Below, in pieces: positions 1 to 12,468 of a DNA stretch of 64,000 nucleotides. Every line of letters begins with the position of its first letter. Position 1 is the first letter of the stretch. Location of the stretch: contig RCSZ01000005.1 in assembly GCA_014898425.1 (NCBI GenBank), positions 744,001 to 808,000 on the forward strand, given 5' to 3'. The translations under genes were made by a program, and so were the position numbers. Origin of the DNA: Botryotinia globosa. Its lineage: Eukaryota > Ascomycota > Leotiomycetes > Helotiales > Sclerotiniaceae. The notes under the pieces are model-generated. The model did not search any database. It had not been told where the DNA came from and saw only the letters and a program-made list of their open reading frames with translations.

Positions 1-2
1 AT

Positions 3-3000
3 ATCAATGGAACCCATTACGAAACTGATTTCATGCAAACCCAATTACGACATGGAGGTGATCTACAGGGTCTCATTGATAGTCTGGACTATATACAAGG
101 AATGGGAGTAAAAGGAATTTATATTGCCGGAAGTCCTATGATAAATAGCCCTTGGGGTGCGGATCAATACTCTCCTCTGGATTTCAGTCTTCTCGACCAA
201 CATTTCGGAGATATCGATTTGTGGAGGAAAACCACCACTGCAATCCATGACAGGGGAATGTATGTGATTCTCGACAATACCATGGGAACGATGGGAGACT
301 TGATTGCTTTCGAAGGTTACGAAAATTCGTCGACTCCGTTTACCCTGGTCGAGCACGAGGTACATTGGCGTGATGAAAGCCGCCAATATCTGGACTTCTC
401 CTTTGGGTCGAAGTACAATGAGACCTGCAACTACCCGAGATTTTGGCTTGATACTGGATACGTCGTCAAGGAAGATGTTACTGACCTCATGAATGGGTGT
501 TATGATTCCGAATTTGATCAATATGGTGATACCGAAGCTTTTGGTGTCTTCCCCGATTGGCAACGTCAGTTGTCTAAGTTTGCCTCTGTCCAGGATCGTT
601 TGAGAGAATGGGTTCCATCCGTGAGAACCAAAATCGAGATCTTCACTTGTATGACCATCCAACAATTAGACGTTGATGGAATACGTGTGGACAAAGCGAC
701 ACAAATTACGGTCGATGCGTTGGGAAGTTTCAGTCACGCAATGAGAGAGTGCGCAAGGAGCGTGAATAAGACAAATTTCATGGTTACTGGTGAAATTACT
801 GGAGGAAATACTTTTGGGAGTATCTACCTCGGGCGTGGACGTCAACCGGACATGTTACCGTCCAGCATGGCAAACGCGGTTCAAATGACCTCCAATTCTA
901 GTTTGGCATATTTCATCCGTGATCCTGACCAAAACGCACTCGACTCCGCTGCCTTCCATTACAGTATTTATCGCACGCTGACTCGATTCCTGGGAATGGA
1001 CGGGAACTTGGCAAGTGGTTATGATACACCAACTAACTGGGTAGATGCATGGAACGAAATGCTTGTAACGAATGATCTTATCAACCCCAATACTGGAGTT
1101 TTTGATCCAAGACATATGTACGGAGTCAGCAATCAGGATGTTTTCAGATGGCCAGCTATCCAGAATGGCACACAAAAACAACTTCTAGGACTCTTCATTA
1201 CGACTATACACATGCCTGGTATTCCTTTGCTCTTGTGGGGTGAAGAGCAAGCATTTTATGTCTTAGACAACACAGCCGACAATTATCTCTTCGGTCGACA
1301 AGCTATGTCTCCTTCTCAAGCATGGCAAACTCACGGATGCTATATCCTTGGCAGTGGTACCTTCTATCAATTCCCCGGCGACTCTTGCACTCGAGGTTGT
1401 CATGATGAGTGGAACAGCCGCGATCATAGAGATCCATCTCATCCAGTTCGGAATATTATCAAGGCAATGTACCAGATGCGAGACAACTACCCAGTTTTGA
1501 ACGATGGATGGTTTTTACAACAGCTTTCCAACCAGACAGTTGAAATCCTCTTGCCAGGTAGTAACGGTACAGCCACTGAAACTGGAATGTGGAGTACCAT
1601 GCGAAGTCAGTATGATGGTATTCAGGATTTGTCCAAAGCTGGTGGTCAAGCAAATCAGTCTATTTGGATGGTTTACCACAACAATTATGACACAGTTACA
1701 TACTCTTTTGATTGCAGTAGCAACGAAACTGCTCTCGTTGCTCCTTTCCTTGACGGCGTCACTGTCAAGAACCTGTTCTATCCGTATGAGGAAGTTACAC
1801 TGAAAGCAGGACCTTTCAAGCTTGGGATCGCAAATCAAACTGGCTTCAATGGCTGTCTTGATAGTCTCACTCTTGTTCCATACGAGTATAAAGCATATGT
1901 GCCAAAAAAGAACTGGGTTGGGCCTTCGCCTATGATTACCTCATTTTCACCAGGACACGATGCACGACTTGTCTCAACAGTTGCCCCCGGGGAGCAAGAA
2001 ACCGTCGAAATTGAATTTGGTTTCAGTGCCGAAATGAAGTGCTCTGACGTCATCTCGAAAATGACAATCACCTCAGCAACAGAAGACGGGCAGGTTGCAG
2101 CATTAGCCAATGCTCCCGGCGAATACTCTTGTACTTTGCTTCCAAGTCCGGTCAATGTCACCGATTTTGTCGGATCAATTCCAACTATGTGGACTTTCAA
2201 AGGAAATCTTACCAATGTATCCAACGGTGTCCACTCGATTACTCTCACCAATGTCTCCAGCAACTCTGGAAATTCCTCAACTGGAGCCACAGATACATTC
2301 TTGCTCCGCATTGGACAAGTTGATAATCCTATCACTTTCCCCGGTTCCGCAAACTTCACAAGAGAATTACTTCACAAGTATGATAATGGCACATTATATG
2401 TCAGCCACAAAGCTGCTGGAGCGGATCAGTTCAAATATTCTTTGAATTGGGGAAGTTCATGGTCTGAATGGACGCCATATGTTGTTGGAAATACCACGCT
2501 TGAACCACAGGCTTGGAATGGTACAAGCAAACAAAAATGGCACGGAGATCATGTCATCATGCAATATTGGAGCAAACTTACTGGTAGCAGTGATGTGGTT
2601 CAACATGCAGATCTAGAAACCAACACATGGTCGCGTCGTCTTCCGCACTTATTCGCTAATGGTCCATTCAACCAGTTTGGTTATGATACTGGTATTGAAA
2701 ATAGCTTTTCTTTGAACAAGGAAGACAGTCTCTGGGAATTCAAGTTTATGGCTGAATGGCCAGCCGGTAAGTTGTATCTTCATTCGATGTACTAAGGCAC
2801 TCTAACAATATCTAGTCATGCAAGTGAATATTTGGGGTATGAATCCTGATGGACAACCTGACAAGACTTTCGTTATGGGAGATATCGACAATGATAATGT
2901 TCTTGACCGTATGCCACCCTCATCGCTGTCCACGGCGCTCATCAACATTACACGTGTGCCGCCATCACCATATCTCGGGTACAAAATTGCAATCGACGAC

Positions 3001-6000
3001 GGTACTTATAGATATTATCAAATTCCCTACGGAAATCGTTCATACCAAATGTTGATGGTTGTCCTTTTCTGGATTGTTCCTGTTCTCAGTGGTGGTCTCA
3101 GTATCTGGCTGTTCATGAAATCTTTCTACGCTGTCAAACTCAACAGTGTCGGTGTCAAGGAGGCAAGGAATTATATCCCATTGGCCCTGCGCAGAAAGCT
3201 GAAGAGAGAAAAGAAAGAGGACGAATCTGAGAAAGAAATGACGGTTATGGGAGGACTACACTCAATGTTCCACGAAAACGCCACCCAACTTGGACTTCAA
3301 GCCGATGTTGCAGCTACCGGACGACGAACTGTACTTATTGCTACTATGGAATACGATATCGAAGATTGGGCTATCAAGATCAAGATTGGAGGTCTTGGTG
3401 TCATGGCACAATTGATGGGAAAGAACTTGGGTCATCAAGATCTCATTTGGGTCGTTCCTTGTGTTGGCGGTATCGATTATCCTATTGATCAGCAAGCTGA
3501 ACCTATGGACGTCACAATCCTTGGAAATTCCTACACAGTTCAAGTTCAGTACCACACTCTACGAAACATCACTTACGTTCTTCTCGATGCACCAGTTTTC
3601 AGAGCACAATCTAAATCCGAGCCATACCCAGCTCGTATGGATGATTTGGACTCGGCCGTTTACTACAGTGCTTGGAATCAATGTATCGCTCTTACTATCA
3701 AGCGTTTCCCGGTTGATTTGTATCACATCAACGATTACCACGGAGCCGTCGCACCAGTCCATCTTCTCCCAGAAACAATTCCATGTTGTTTGTCCCTCCA
3801 CAACGCCGAGTTCCAAGGTTTATGGCCCATGCGTAACCAGAAAGAGAGAAGCGAAGTCTGTCAAGTCTACAACATTCCAGAAGAAGTCGCCATCAAGTAC
3901 GTTCAATTCGGAGACGTGTTCAATTTACTCCACGCTGGAAGTTCTTATCTTCGCATTCATCAAAAGGGTTTCGGTGCTGTCGGTGTCAGTAAGAAATACG
4001 GAAAGCGTTCCTGGGCAAGATATCCTATTTTCTGGGGATTGAGTAAGATCGGTAATCTTCCTAATCCTGATCCTTCTGATACTGGAGACTGGAATGGTAC
4101 TCAAGATTCAACGGGCAAGACGATTGTTAACCAGGACTTTGAAAGTCAAAGAGGCGAACTCAAAAGACAAGCACAGGAATGGGCTGGTCTTGAACAAAAT
4201 CCTAATGCTGAGCTCTTGGTTTTCGTCGGTAGATGGTCAATGCAAAAGGGTATTGATTTGATTGCTGATGTTATGCCTGCCGTTTTGGAGGAGAATCCAA
4301 ATGTTCAACTTATTTGCGTTGGTCCTGTTATTGATCTTTATGGAAAATTTGCCGCTCTCAAACTCGATGTCATGATGACCAAATACAAGGGCCGTGTCTT
4401 CAGTAAACCTGAGTTCACTGCTCTTCCACCATTCATTTTCTCGGGAGCCGAATTCGCCTTGATTCCATCTAGAGATGAACCTTTCGGTCTTGTCGCTGTA
4501 GAGTTCGGTAGAAAGGGAGCTTTGGGTATTGGTGCTCGTGTTGGTGGTCTTGGTCAAATGCCTGGTTGGTGGTTCACTGTTGAATCTACCACCACCACCC
4601 ACATGCTTCATCAATTCAAACAAGCCATCAAGGAAGCCTTAGCCTCCAAATTGGAAACTCGTCAAATAATGAGAGCACGATCTGCCAAGCAACGTTTCCC
4701 AGTCGCTCAATGGGTCAATGATCTTGAGATATTGCAAAGTAAAGCAATCAAGATTCACAACAAGGAAGAGGCCAAACACTCTGGTAGACCAAGATCTAGA
4801 GGAAGAGATGGAGGAAATGTTTTCTACTCTTCCGCTAAGAGATTGTCGAGTTTCGGTACCAGTTTGGCTAGTACCTCACAACTTGATGTTGCCAGTACCA
4901 TTGGTGGCTCTACCAGGCCATCCTCGCCAACCCGTGTTGAACAGCCACCAGCCGGAGGTGGACTTAACCGCAAGCTTTCTTTGGGATACAGAGCTGGTCC
5001 AGGTCATCGCGTAATGAAGAACAGATTCAATGGTAGTAACGCATCGATCGGAATGGGTGGTCAAGTCAAACATGACGAAGGGCTGACCGATGTGGATGAA
5101 GACAGCGATGATGAAGATGCCCGAGTTCGTGACGACATTTACGATGAATACGTACTCACCCCTGAAGAATTAGAAGCCCGAAGACAACAAGAGCAATTCA
5201 GAGGACGATCTGACAGTCCTGCCGGAGGCGCATTCCTCGCACCACAACCAGGATACTCGGATTCTCCAGGAAGAAGTCCAAGTGCTAATACTAATAGTCT
5301 GCATATCAATGACTCCGAATTGTCATTGCCACGTCTCAAGGATGGCTCAAATATCTACTCCACTCACTCGATACCTGGTTCCCCTGGTTTGGAGTCACCA
5401 GGAACACCCGGAGCACACGATTCTTTGCTTCCTCCTCCATCGATATTTGGAGCTGGTGGTGATAATAACAGAGCTTCCATGCTTAGTTTGAGTTCGGTCA
5501 TCGGAGACAAGACAGATTTCAAACTTCAAAAGGTTGACCCATTCTTCACTGATACTCAAGGAGAATACTATCAACAATTTGCCAAGAATCTTGATGGTCT
5601 TGATGGAAAGAACAGTGAAGGACAACTGTGTATCGAGGAATACTTGATCAAATCTGAAAAGAAATGGTTCGACCGATTCCGTGATGCACGATTGGGAAAA
5701 AACTCAGTCGCACCACCTGCATTCTCTGCCCTTGGAAGTGGACGAAGATCTCACGACAGCCGTGGACGATCCAACAGTCGGGATAGCTTTACCAACGATA
5801 CCATTACCCACTCAAGGCAAAACTCTAGTCAAGATAACGTGGCACTCACTGGCGGATCTGCTCCCAATGATCAATTCTTACTCGGCAAAGATTATAAACC
5901 ACCTACTGGTCTCCGTCTGGTCATGCAATACCGCTTCTTTGATTGGCCGGTCTATTCATTCTTACTCGCCTTCGGTCAAATCATTGCAGCCAATTCTTAT

Positions 6001-7218
6001 CAAATCACTCTTCTTACTGGTACTGTGGGTCAAACTGCAGAGAAACTTTACATCACAGCAACTATCTATCTGGTTACCTCGATCATGTGGTGGGAAGTCT
6101 TCTCCTTCTTCAAGTCAATCTACGTCCTCAGTATTCCATTCATCTTCTACGGATTGGCCTTTTTCCTCCTCGGTATGGCTCCTTTCGTTGACGGTGTTGC
6201 TGGAAAGGGTTGGGTCCAGAACGTGGCTACTGGTTTGTATGCTGTTGCCGCTTCATCGGGTAGTATATTCTTCGCTCTGAATTTCGGAGACGAAGGAGGA
6301 TCTCCCGTCAAAGCCTGGGTTTTCCGTGCCTGCATCATTCAAGGAACACAACAAGCTTATGTCGTCATTCTCTGGTTCTGGGGATCTTATCTCAACAGAC
6401 GACAAGCTGATGGTCTCGGAGCTTCCTTCACAACTGCCAATCCCAAAATGTCTGCAGTCGTTCTTCCTATTGCGTTCCTCATGTGGGCGGTGGGTCTGGT
6501 CACTTACCTCGGATTGCCAGAATATTATCGACAAGCGCCTGGAAAAGTACCATCGTTCTACGCCTCGCTCTTCAGACGTAAGATTGTCATGTGGTTTTTC
6601 GTCACCGTCTTGATCCAGAATTTCTTCCTTTCGACGCTCTATGGTCGTAACTGGCTTTATCTGTTCTCCTCCAACCATGCTCCCACATGGGCCATCGTGC
6701 TTCTCATCATCTTCTTCTTTGGATTCTTATGGGCAGCCTTCCTCTGGTTCTTCGCAATCTTGAGTAAAGATCACAGTTGGGTTCTCCCAATTTTCGCCAT
6801 CGGTCTCGGAGCTCCTCGATGGTGTCAAATGCTCTGGTCTTGCACCCCAATCGGTCAATACGTACCATGGGTTGGCAACGGACTCGCCAGCGCTCTTTTC
6901 TCCCGATCATTGTGGCTTTGGCTTGGTATGCTCGATGCACTTCAAGGTGTAGGATTCGGTATGCTGTTGCTCCAAACTCTTACTCGTGTTCACATTGCGT
7001 TCACGCTCATTGCGGCTCAAGTTCTGGGTTCAATCGCTACTATTGTAGCCCGAGCATGTGCACCAAACGCCATTGGACCTGGACCCGTCTTCCCCGATTT
7101 TAGTGAAGGGGCGGGTGGTCTTGGCAATGCATGGTTCTGGATCGGGTTGATTTTACAACTTGTTATTTGTGGTGGATTTTTCACATTCTTCAGAAAAGAG
7201 CAACTTAGCAAGCCTTAG
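3..7218 (+). CDS. ags1: Alpha-1,3-glucan synthase, 5'-truncated by window edge
   Basis: Makes cell-wall alpha-1,3-glucan at the plasma membrane. The CDS is join(3..2766, 2816..7218), about 2,388 residues, against roughly 2,400 for the family, so only the signal peptide and a few dozen residues lie upstream; the first ATG at 33 is internal because the frame is open from base 3. Domains in order: an extracellular GH13 amylase-like domain (3 to about 1500) with the region I aspartate near 271-285, DGIRVDK at about 673-693 and the GEITGG acid near 787-800; a spacer; one membrane span near 3047-3130; a cytosolic GT5 starch-synthase-like domain (about 3320-4650) with KIGGLG at 3381-3398 and a DEPFGLVAVE sugar-nucleotide loop near 4470-4503; a Ser/Pro-rich linker (about 4750-5880); and a multi-span C-terminal block (about 5926-7190), thought to export the glucan. 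All catalytic signatures look intact. Identification is secure from architecture and motifs. Confidence 0.97.
2767..2815 (+). other. Intron of the alpha-1,3-glucan synthase gene
   Basis: A 49 bp intron with donor GTAAGT, branch-like CTAAC and acceptor CTAG. Splicing joins a phase-1 G at 2766 to TC at 2816-2817, giving Ala-Val-Met-Gln across the junction and restoring the frame into the longer second exon. Without it the frame stops at 2795. Confidence 0.93.
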
Positions 7219-7961
7219 AGCTATCTTGCGTTTTATTTTTTGGTTAGACGTTGTTGCAACGGGTGCAGAGCAAATGGGATGGTGTAAATGCATGCAGGGT
7301 GGGAGGATGTCGTGTGCACGAATGAGGCGTTTTTTATATGCTTTTTGTATAAAATGGTGCAGATTTGGACGGAATTATTGTATTTGGACATTACCCCTTT
7401 GGCGGGATGACTGAGTAAAGATTTTACACGATGGAAACGATACAGAGCGCGCAACATAGACTTTTGATATTTTTTTAAATGTTCGCCATCGACGAACGGG
7501 TATTCGGTGGAGGGTTTGGGAGGAGAAGCACTCTTTTTTTCTTGTGTATTTGAGAGTGAAATGGGCATAGTATACACTTAGTTGAGATAGAACTTAAAGT
7601 TTAATGAACTTGTCACATACATGTATTGTTCCATGGTGCCTTGAAATGGTGAATATCTGAATGGTTTTTACACTTCTTTTTGTCATCGTCATTGTAAGTT
7701 TTAGGAGCGGTGTTATCTTCCTGTCTTTCCAAAGCATTACCTTCAATTAACACGGACACAACATCAATTGGATATATATCAAGGCATAGTAGTGCATTAT
7801 TTATTTGTAAAGGTAGCCCAAGAGGGTATCTCAATGAATGCTCATAACATCCAGCAGAATTTCTCTCTCCAAATTACATCATCCCGTGCATCATAAACTC
7901 ATAAAGCGCATCGCATCATATTATCCTTCCCCCTCTCATCTCAAACCATCAAAGAAGCCGT
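7219..7961. other. Intergenic: converging 3' ends
   Basis: Lies between the stop codons of two converging genes, so it should hold both 3' UTRs. It is moderately AT-rich. I see no coding signature, repeat or clear structured terminator. Confidence 0.6.
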
Positions 7962-8544
7962 CTACATCATCCCCACAGCACCCAATCCCGCCACAACTGC
8001 AACTCCGATAGCCCCGACTGCAGGAACACCTGTCGTGGCAGCAGCAAAACCCTTACTCGTCTCACTTTCTACCTTACTCCAAACACTCGATTGAACCTTG
8101 TCAAGATTACTGATGTAAGTGCTGACAGCCTTCTGCACATCTTTTGGAGCCTTCTTGGTAAACCAATCGGCAGTGACGATCTCATTGTAGTGGAAACCAC
8201 TTTTGCTAATCGAGCTGGCGACGGAGGATGGGGCTGCGGAATCAATGGCATCGATGAAGGATGTGAAGGCGGCTTGGGTAGTCCAGGAGTTCTCGACAGA
8301 GGCGAGGGCCGTGGCGAGGGTGGAGAGAGCGCCGCCGGGGATTGTGGGGGTGATGGTGTAGAATTCGGAAATCACGGATGCGCTGCGAGGAAGTGTTAGT
8401 TTGGGGATTTGTAATTTTGGGGAGGGGGGGGGGGGGGGGGGGGGGGGATTGCGAGAGGCTATGGAGGGAGACATACATATCGACGCTGGTTTTGTCTGCG
8501 GAGACAAGTGCAGGAGCTGCGAGAGCAAGAGGATGGAAGTGCAT
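7962..8544 (-). CDS. Small secreted, probably GPI-anchored protein (unknown family)
   Basis: CDS is complement join(7962..8382, 8477..8544), 162 residues. Exon 1 gives a short signal peptide ([13 protein letters not shown] followed by DKTSVD). Donor GTATGT at 8476 and acceptor CGCAG at 8383 join in phase, giving Asp-Ile-Ala-Ser-Val. The mature part is small, Ser/Thr/Ala-rich and cysteine-free, with an [20 protein letters not shown] segment, and ends in a hydrophobic tail ([20 protein letters not shown]) typical of a GPI-attachment signal. I therefore infer a cell-wall or membrane-anchored surface protein. An ATG in better context lies 11 bases upstream (8555) but is in another frame and leads out of frame through this intron, which is odd. 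The 94 bp intron holds a 24-base homopolymer. I do not recognise the family, though it resembles many short fungal surface proteins. Confidence 0.7.
8383..8476 (-). other. Intron with long homopolymer, small secreted gene
   Basis: A 94 bp intron (GTATGT donor, GCAG acceptor, read on the minus strand). More than a quarter of it is the C-run described separately. The tract sits where the polypyrimidine stretch would lie, so its length could affect splicing. Confidence 0.75.
8424..8447. repeat. Poly-G/poly-C tract, 24 bases
   Basis: An uninterrupted run of 24 G on the plus strand, preceded by GGGGA. It lies inside the intron of the small secreted gene, where it reads as poly-C. Such runs slip readily, and the sequenced length may be inexact. 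Confidence 0.95.
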
Positions 8545-8736
8545 GAGAACTTCATTTTGATATCTTTGAGTTTGTTTCTTGAGAATCGAGTGGTGGTTTG
8601 GTTATGGATCTTTCTGTTTCAAGAAGCTAGACAGTTTACAAGTAAAAGTAGAAGTGATAACAAACTCAAGATTTCTCAAATTACAGAGCAGGAAAAAAGA
8701 GAACTTCCACTTTCGCTTATATATCAATCAATCAAT

Positions 8737-8895
8737 TCATCCATCCATCCATCCATCCATCCATCCATCCATCCATCCATCCATCCATCCATCCATCCAT
8801 CCATCCATCCATCCATCCATCCATCCATCCATCCATCCATCCATCCATCCATCCATCCATCCATCCATCCATCCATCCATCCATCCATCCATCCA
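8737..8895. repeat. (CATC)n microsatellite, about 40 copies
   Basis: A perfect tetranucleotide array of about 159 bp. It starts about 190 bp upstream of the minus-strand start codon at 8544, in what should be the promoter or 5' UTR of the small secreted gene. Translated frames across it give only Ser-Ile-His-Pro repeats and are not genes. Confidence 0.97.
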
Positions 8896-9332
8896 GCAAA
8901 TATTCACTCTCCTCCCATCTAGCTACCTACTCTCATCACAACATTCACCACTCCATCTCGAAAGCAGCGCAGTTTAGGCAGCCTTGTCGTGTGATATATT
9001 TCTTTGAGCATATTCACATTTCTGACCTTTCGCCGGACCCATCAATATTCAATATTGCATGTCCTTTCCCCAATCACGCATAGCTGTACCTCGCCGCGCC
9101 GCACATCCGCATACATGCCCTGGCACGAAATCCTCTGTAGAAGGTCGTACCTGACATTTTGGTGTCTTTATCCATGGTGTAAGCTCTCTCATCCAATAAT
9201 TTCTTCATCCCCGCGAGAAACCAACCTACGAACTCGGTGAAGATGCTCGGGACCTAGTAATTGCATCCAACATTCTTCATCGGATTGTTTTGGGATGAAA
9301 GAGCAACGGTTGTATGATAAACAAATGAGTTG
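8896..9332. other. Intergenic, nothing recognised
   Basis: Normal base composition with no convincing coding frame. A 78-codon open frame (9004-9240, +) has no start context or recognisable content. Probably upstream DNA of the small secreted gene. Confidence 0.5.
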
Positions 9333-9741
9333 TATAGTAAAACCTCTCTATAAGGGTACTGGTTTTTGTAGTCATTTTTAAGGATATATAGAGATATCTT
9401 TATATAGAGGTATCCGATTAATCTTGATATAATAATAATCCGCTTTTAATTAGTTTCAATCGAATTATATTCTATAATCATTTTGTAACTTTTTCTACTT
9501 TTATAAAAAAAAAAAAAAAATCGATTATATAATAATTAATCTAATAATTAATTCTAATAATTCTATTAGTTTAATAAGAATATATATAATCCTAAAATAA
9601 AAAAAATGTAAGAATATCCTTATAAAAAGGTTTTAAGAATATAGGCCTTTTTTAGACCTAAAAAATTTTAGAACCTAAAAAAAATAAGGATAATAGAGGT
9701 TATCCTTATAGGGGGGGTTCTTATAGAGAGGTTTTACTATA
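9333..9741. mobile_element. MITE A, Fot/pogo-like, about 409 bp
   Basis: Bounded by a perfect 21 bp terminal inverted repeat (9333-9353 and 9721-9741) beginning TATAGTAAAACCTCTC. The interior is AT-rich, with no coding capacity. The TA dinucleotide at each end fits the TA target duplication of the Tc1/mariner superfamily, to which fungal Fot/pogo elements belong; the superfamily assignment is inference. A decayed relative of its right end is visible at about 21118-21218. Confidence 0.85.
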
Positions 9742-10248
9742 GTAACCTTGAAATAAATCAAAAAACAAGCTTATCGATCAACCACTAATGACTCTAAATA
9801 CCCTTCCCTACCTTCCGCATAATCCGGCATCTATCTAATCTCAATTCGAAGCTTAATTGTTTAATTTCGCAAAACTCAATTATGCTCCATATATGATATA
9901 TCATATATGATATTCAACTTATCCGTTTTATCCGCTTTGAAATTTGTGGTCCTAGTATAATGAAAAATCAAAATAGCCAAGCTAATATCTATGCTATACC
10001 AAAACCACATTCGCAAAAGCAGCATGAACAGTCGGCACGGGAAATTCTTATCAGAGCGCTAGGGATGGTATATTAAGTTAAAGATCCGACAGGAACCCGC
10101 TTTACTTTACTCTTCAATAAGTACTAGCTGGGTACCTAGGTAAACGAGTAATTAGTTAAACAAGTTGAGGCTCGGGGACTACGAGATAGTTTGGATACTA
10201 AAAGCGATAGCTAGAAAGTAGAGAATGATAGTCTACGGAGATATTCTA
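9742..10248. other. Intergenic, nothing recognised
   Basis: AT-rich spacer between two inverted-repeat elements. It holds a 20 bp perfect palindrome of ATATGATATATC type near 9892-9911, but no coding sequence or RNA gene that I can identify. Confidence 0.5.
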
Positions 10249-10610
10249 CAGATGAACCTGGCTATACGGGCATATGTCATATAGGCATCCCCTTTATATA
10301 GGCATTTTTTTCAATCTCCTGAAAATTTATATAGTGGAATTGGTTTGAATGAGTATTCCTTTATATAAGAGCATATAATCCTAATTTTCCTAATACTCTT
10401 ATAAAATGGATAGTAGTAGTTTGAATTTTAACTTATTATATAATGAATCTATAAATTCATATAACAAATTCAATAAAATTAGAAAGCCTGATGATATAAA
10501 ACAAGGCTATATAGTAAGTATATAAAACGAGGCTAAATGATGAGGCTGAATTTTTTTATACGGGCATTTAGGCCTTGAAATTTTTAGGCCCTTATAGCCA
10601 GGTTCATCTG
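10249..10610. mobile_element. MITE B, about 362 bp
   Basis: Terminal inverted repeats of 23 bp with one mismatch at 10249-10271 and 10588-10610, beginning CAGATGAACCTGGCTATA. The interior is AT-rich and noncoding, with a second internal pair of GGCAT/GGCCT motifs near each end. The flanks read TA on the left and CA on the right, so a TA target duplication with one later change is possible but not proven. It differs in sequence from MITE A and MITE C. Confidence 0.8.
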
Positions 10611-12146
10611 CATCCTTCGCTTAAAATGTACCGATGTCTGGCTTTGAAAGAGATGAAGAAAGTGCACATTTCGTAGGTGGCTTGGAAAAGGGCAGATGAA
10701 TTACATGATGTAGTGATCGGGTAATGAAAACACGAGATTGATTGGTTTGTTAAGGGTTAAGGAGGTTAGCTATTGTTTGCTTGGAGACGGATGATTATCC
10801 GTTTGTGTGTATGCTATTCCGTAGTGAGGTGAGTGGAGAGGAAGTTTATGCTTTAGGTGAGAAATATTGGTATTTCTATCTAGGTATCTTGAAACCTTGG
10901 TGAAAATTTATACGAGCAGAGTATTAGGTAGCTATGCAGGATGTCGTCAGTACAATCTGCATCTCCAAATTTTCCATTGCACACGGTGACACACCAGACT
11001 ATGGTGTACTTACCGTCTAGAACTCAGGTACTTTGTAATTTGCTCTCGTCGCCAATTAATACCTATATACAGCTTCCAACTTCAATCCAGGAACCAAGCA
11101 TATTTATTTACCTACCTTAATGAATCAACCCTACTCCGTAGTACCGTACAACACGAATACCTACTTCCCTACCCTCGCGACCCTTAGAAAGAGCCGCAAA
11201 CTAGCACTAACAATACCATTTACGAATAATACCATGCATTTACATATTTTCCAAATTCAACAGCAAATATATTCCATTCTAATATAATAAAAATCCCAAC
11301 CAAACCAAGTCATCTATCTAAATCTCAAACCATGAAAATCAAAAATAGTGATTATAAATGATATAACAAACAATATACTATAATTCTATCAGCAACCTCC
11401 AGCTATTTCTAAAACTCAGACTTACAAATCACTAGATATAGGTATATATATATATATACCTATATGCATACCCTTCCTTACCCAGCCAGCTACTCCATTC
11501 ATCAAACCACCTACTTACTACCTACCTACTTACTACCTACCTACTACCTACCTACTTACTACCTACCTACTACCTACCTACTACCTACCTACTACCTACC
11601 TACTTACTACTTACCTACTACCTACCTACTACCTACCTACCTACTACCTACCTACCTACTACCTAATCACCTATTAAAGTTATCTCCCATCTTTATTCTA
11701 CACTTACACTTCCAAGGTTACACTTACTTACACATACACATTCCCCAAAGTAATCCCCACGATTCACCCACCCACCACAGCAACAATAACACAATTCACC
11801 CACACCCTCCCGTCTTCCTCTCCCTCTTCCCAATCCCCGAGTCATCTCTTGAAAATAAGGAGTGATTAAATGTGACAAATTTTATAAATATATTATAATA
11901 TATGCATTGAATCATTGAATTATTAAAATGAATTATATATACTCTTTCTCACCTAGAAGTACCTATATAAGTATTTATTTTATAGTCTTGTATCTGTAGA
12001 TTTATTAACGATGAGAATAAAAATAAAGACTTTCGGATAGGTATCTACTCTATGAGGTTATCTATCGAGATGGATTACTTAGAAGATGAGATGGAATTTG
12101 GAAAATAACTTAGGAAGGAGGAAGGAAATCGAGGTATTGAATAAGG
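10611..12146. other. Intergenic, with TACC microsatellite
   Basis: No gene recognised. Contains short AT palindromes (for example near 11440-11460) and the TACC-type array listed separately. The open frame over the array encodes only Tyr-Leu-Pro-Thr repeats. Confidence 0.5.
11510..11665. repeat. Imperfect (TACC)n array with TTAC interruptions
   Basis: About 155 bp of CTACCTAC units broken at intervals by TTAC, giving an irregular higher-order pattern of 4 bp units. Simple-sequence expansion with no gene content. Confidence 0.93.
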
Positions 12147-12468
12147 TACGGAGGTCGCGGTCATTTTGGAAGAGATTATAGGCTCTTTCAGGGTGTATAC
12201 GCTATACGGCTTTATAATACGTTGGATTTAGTCGGGATCTATAGAAATTGATCTCCGCTCTACCCGAATAGGCTAGCAGTGTCTGTATTCTAGGCTCAAT
12301 TAGGCTTTAGATCAACTCAAGATTTCGAAGCCTGAAGCTTATAGGCTCGTTAAGCCTGATATATGCTTAAAATTGATTTAGCATACCTTATAATGACTAA
12401 TTAGGGTGCTTAATTATAGGCATCTACAGGGCTACCTAGTCTCTTCCAAAATGACCGCGACCTCCGTA
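12147..12468. mobile_element. MITE C, intact 29 bp inverted repeats, about 322 bp
   Basis: Perfect 29 bp inverted repeats at 12147-12175 and 12440-12468, beginning TACGGAGGTCGCGGTC. The outermost TA on each side matches a TA target duplication, leaving 27 bp element ends. The body is clearly less AT-rich than its surroundings and keeps its ends identical, so it looks recent and not visibly RIP-mutated. No coding capacity, hence non-autonomous. Tc1/mariner type is inferred from the TA. Confidence 0.9.

Noticed and set aside
8401..8977. Plus-strand open frames rich in Ser-Ile-His-Pro repeats
   Set aside because: They are the (CATC)n microsatellite translated, plus antisense of the small secreted gene.
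11464..11865. Plus-strand 133-codon frame of Tyr-Leu-Pro-Thr repeats
   Set aside because: Translation of the TACC array; no start context and no non-repeat protein content.
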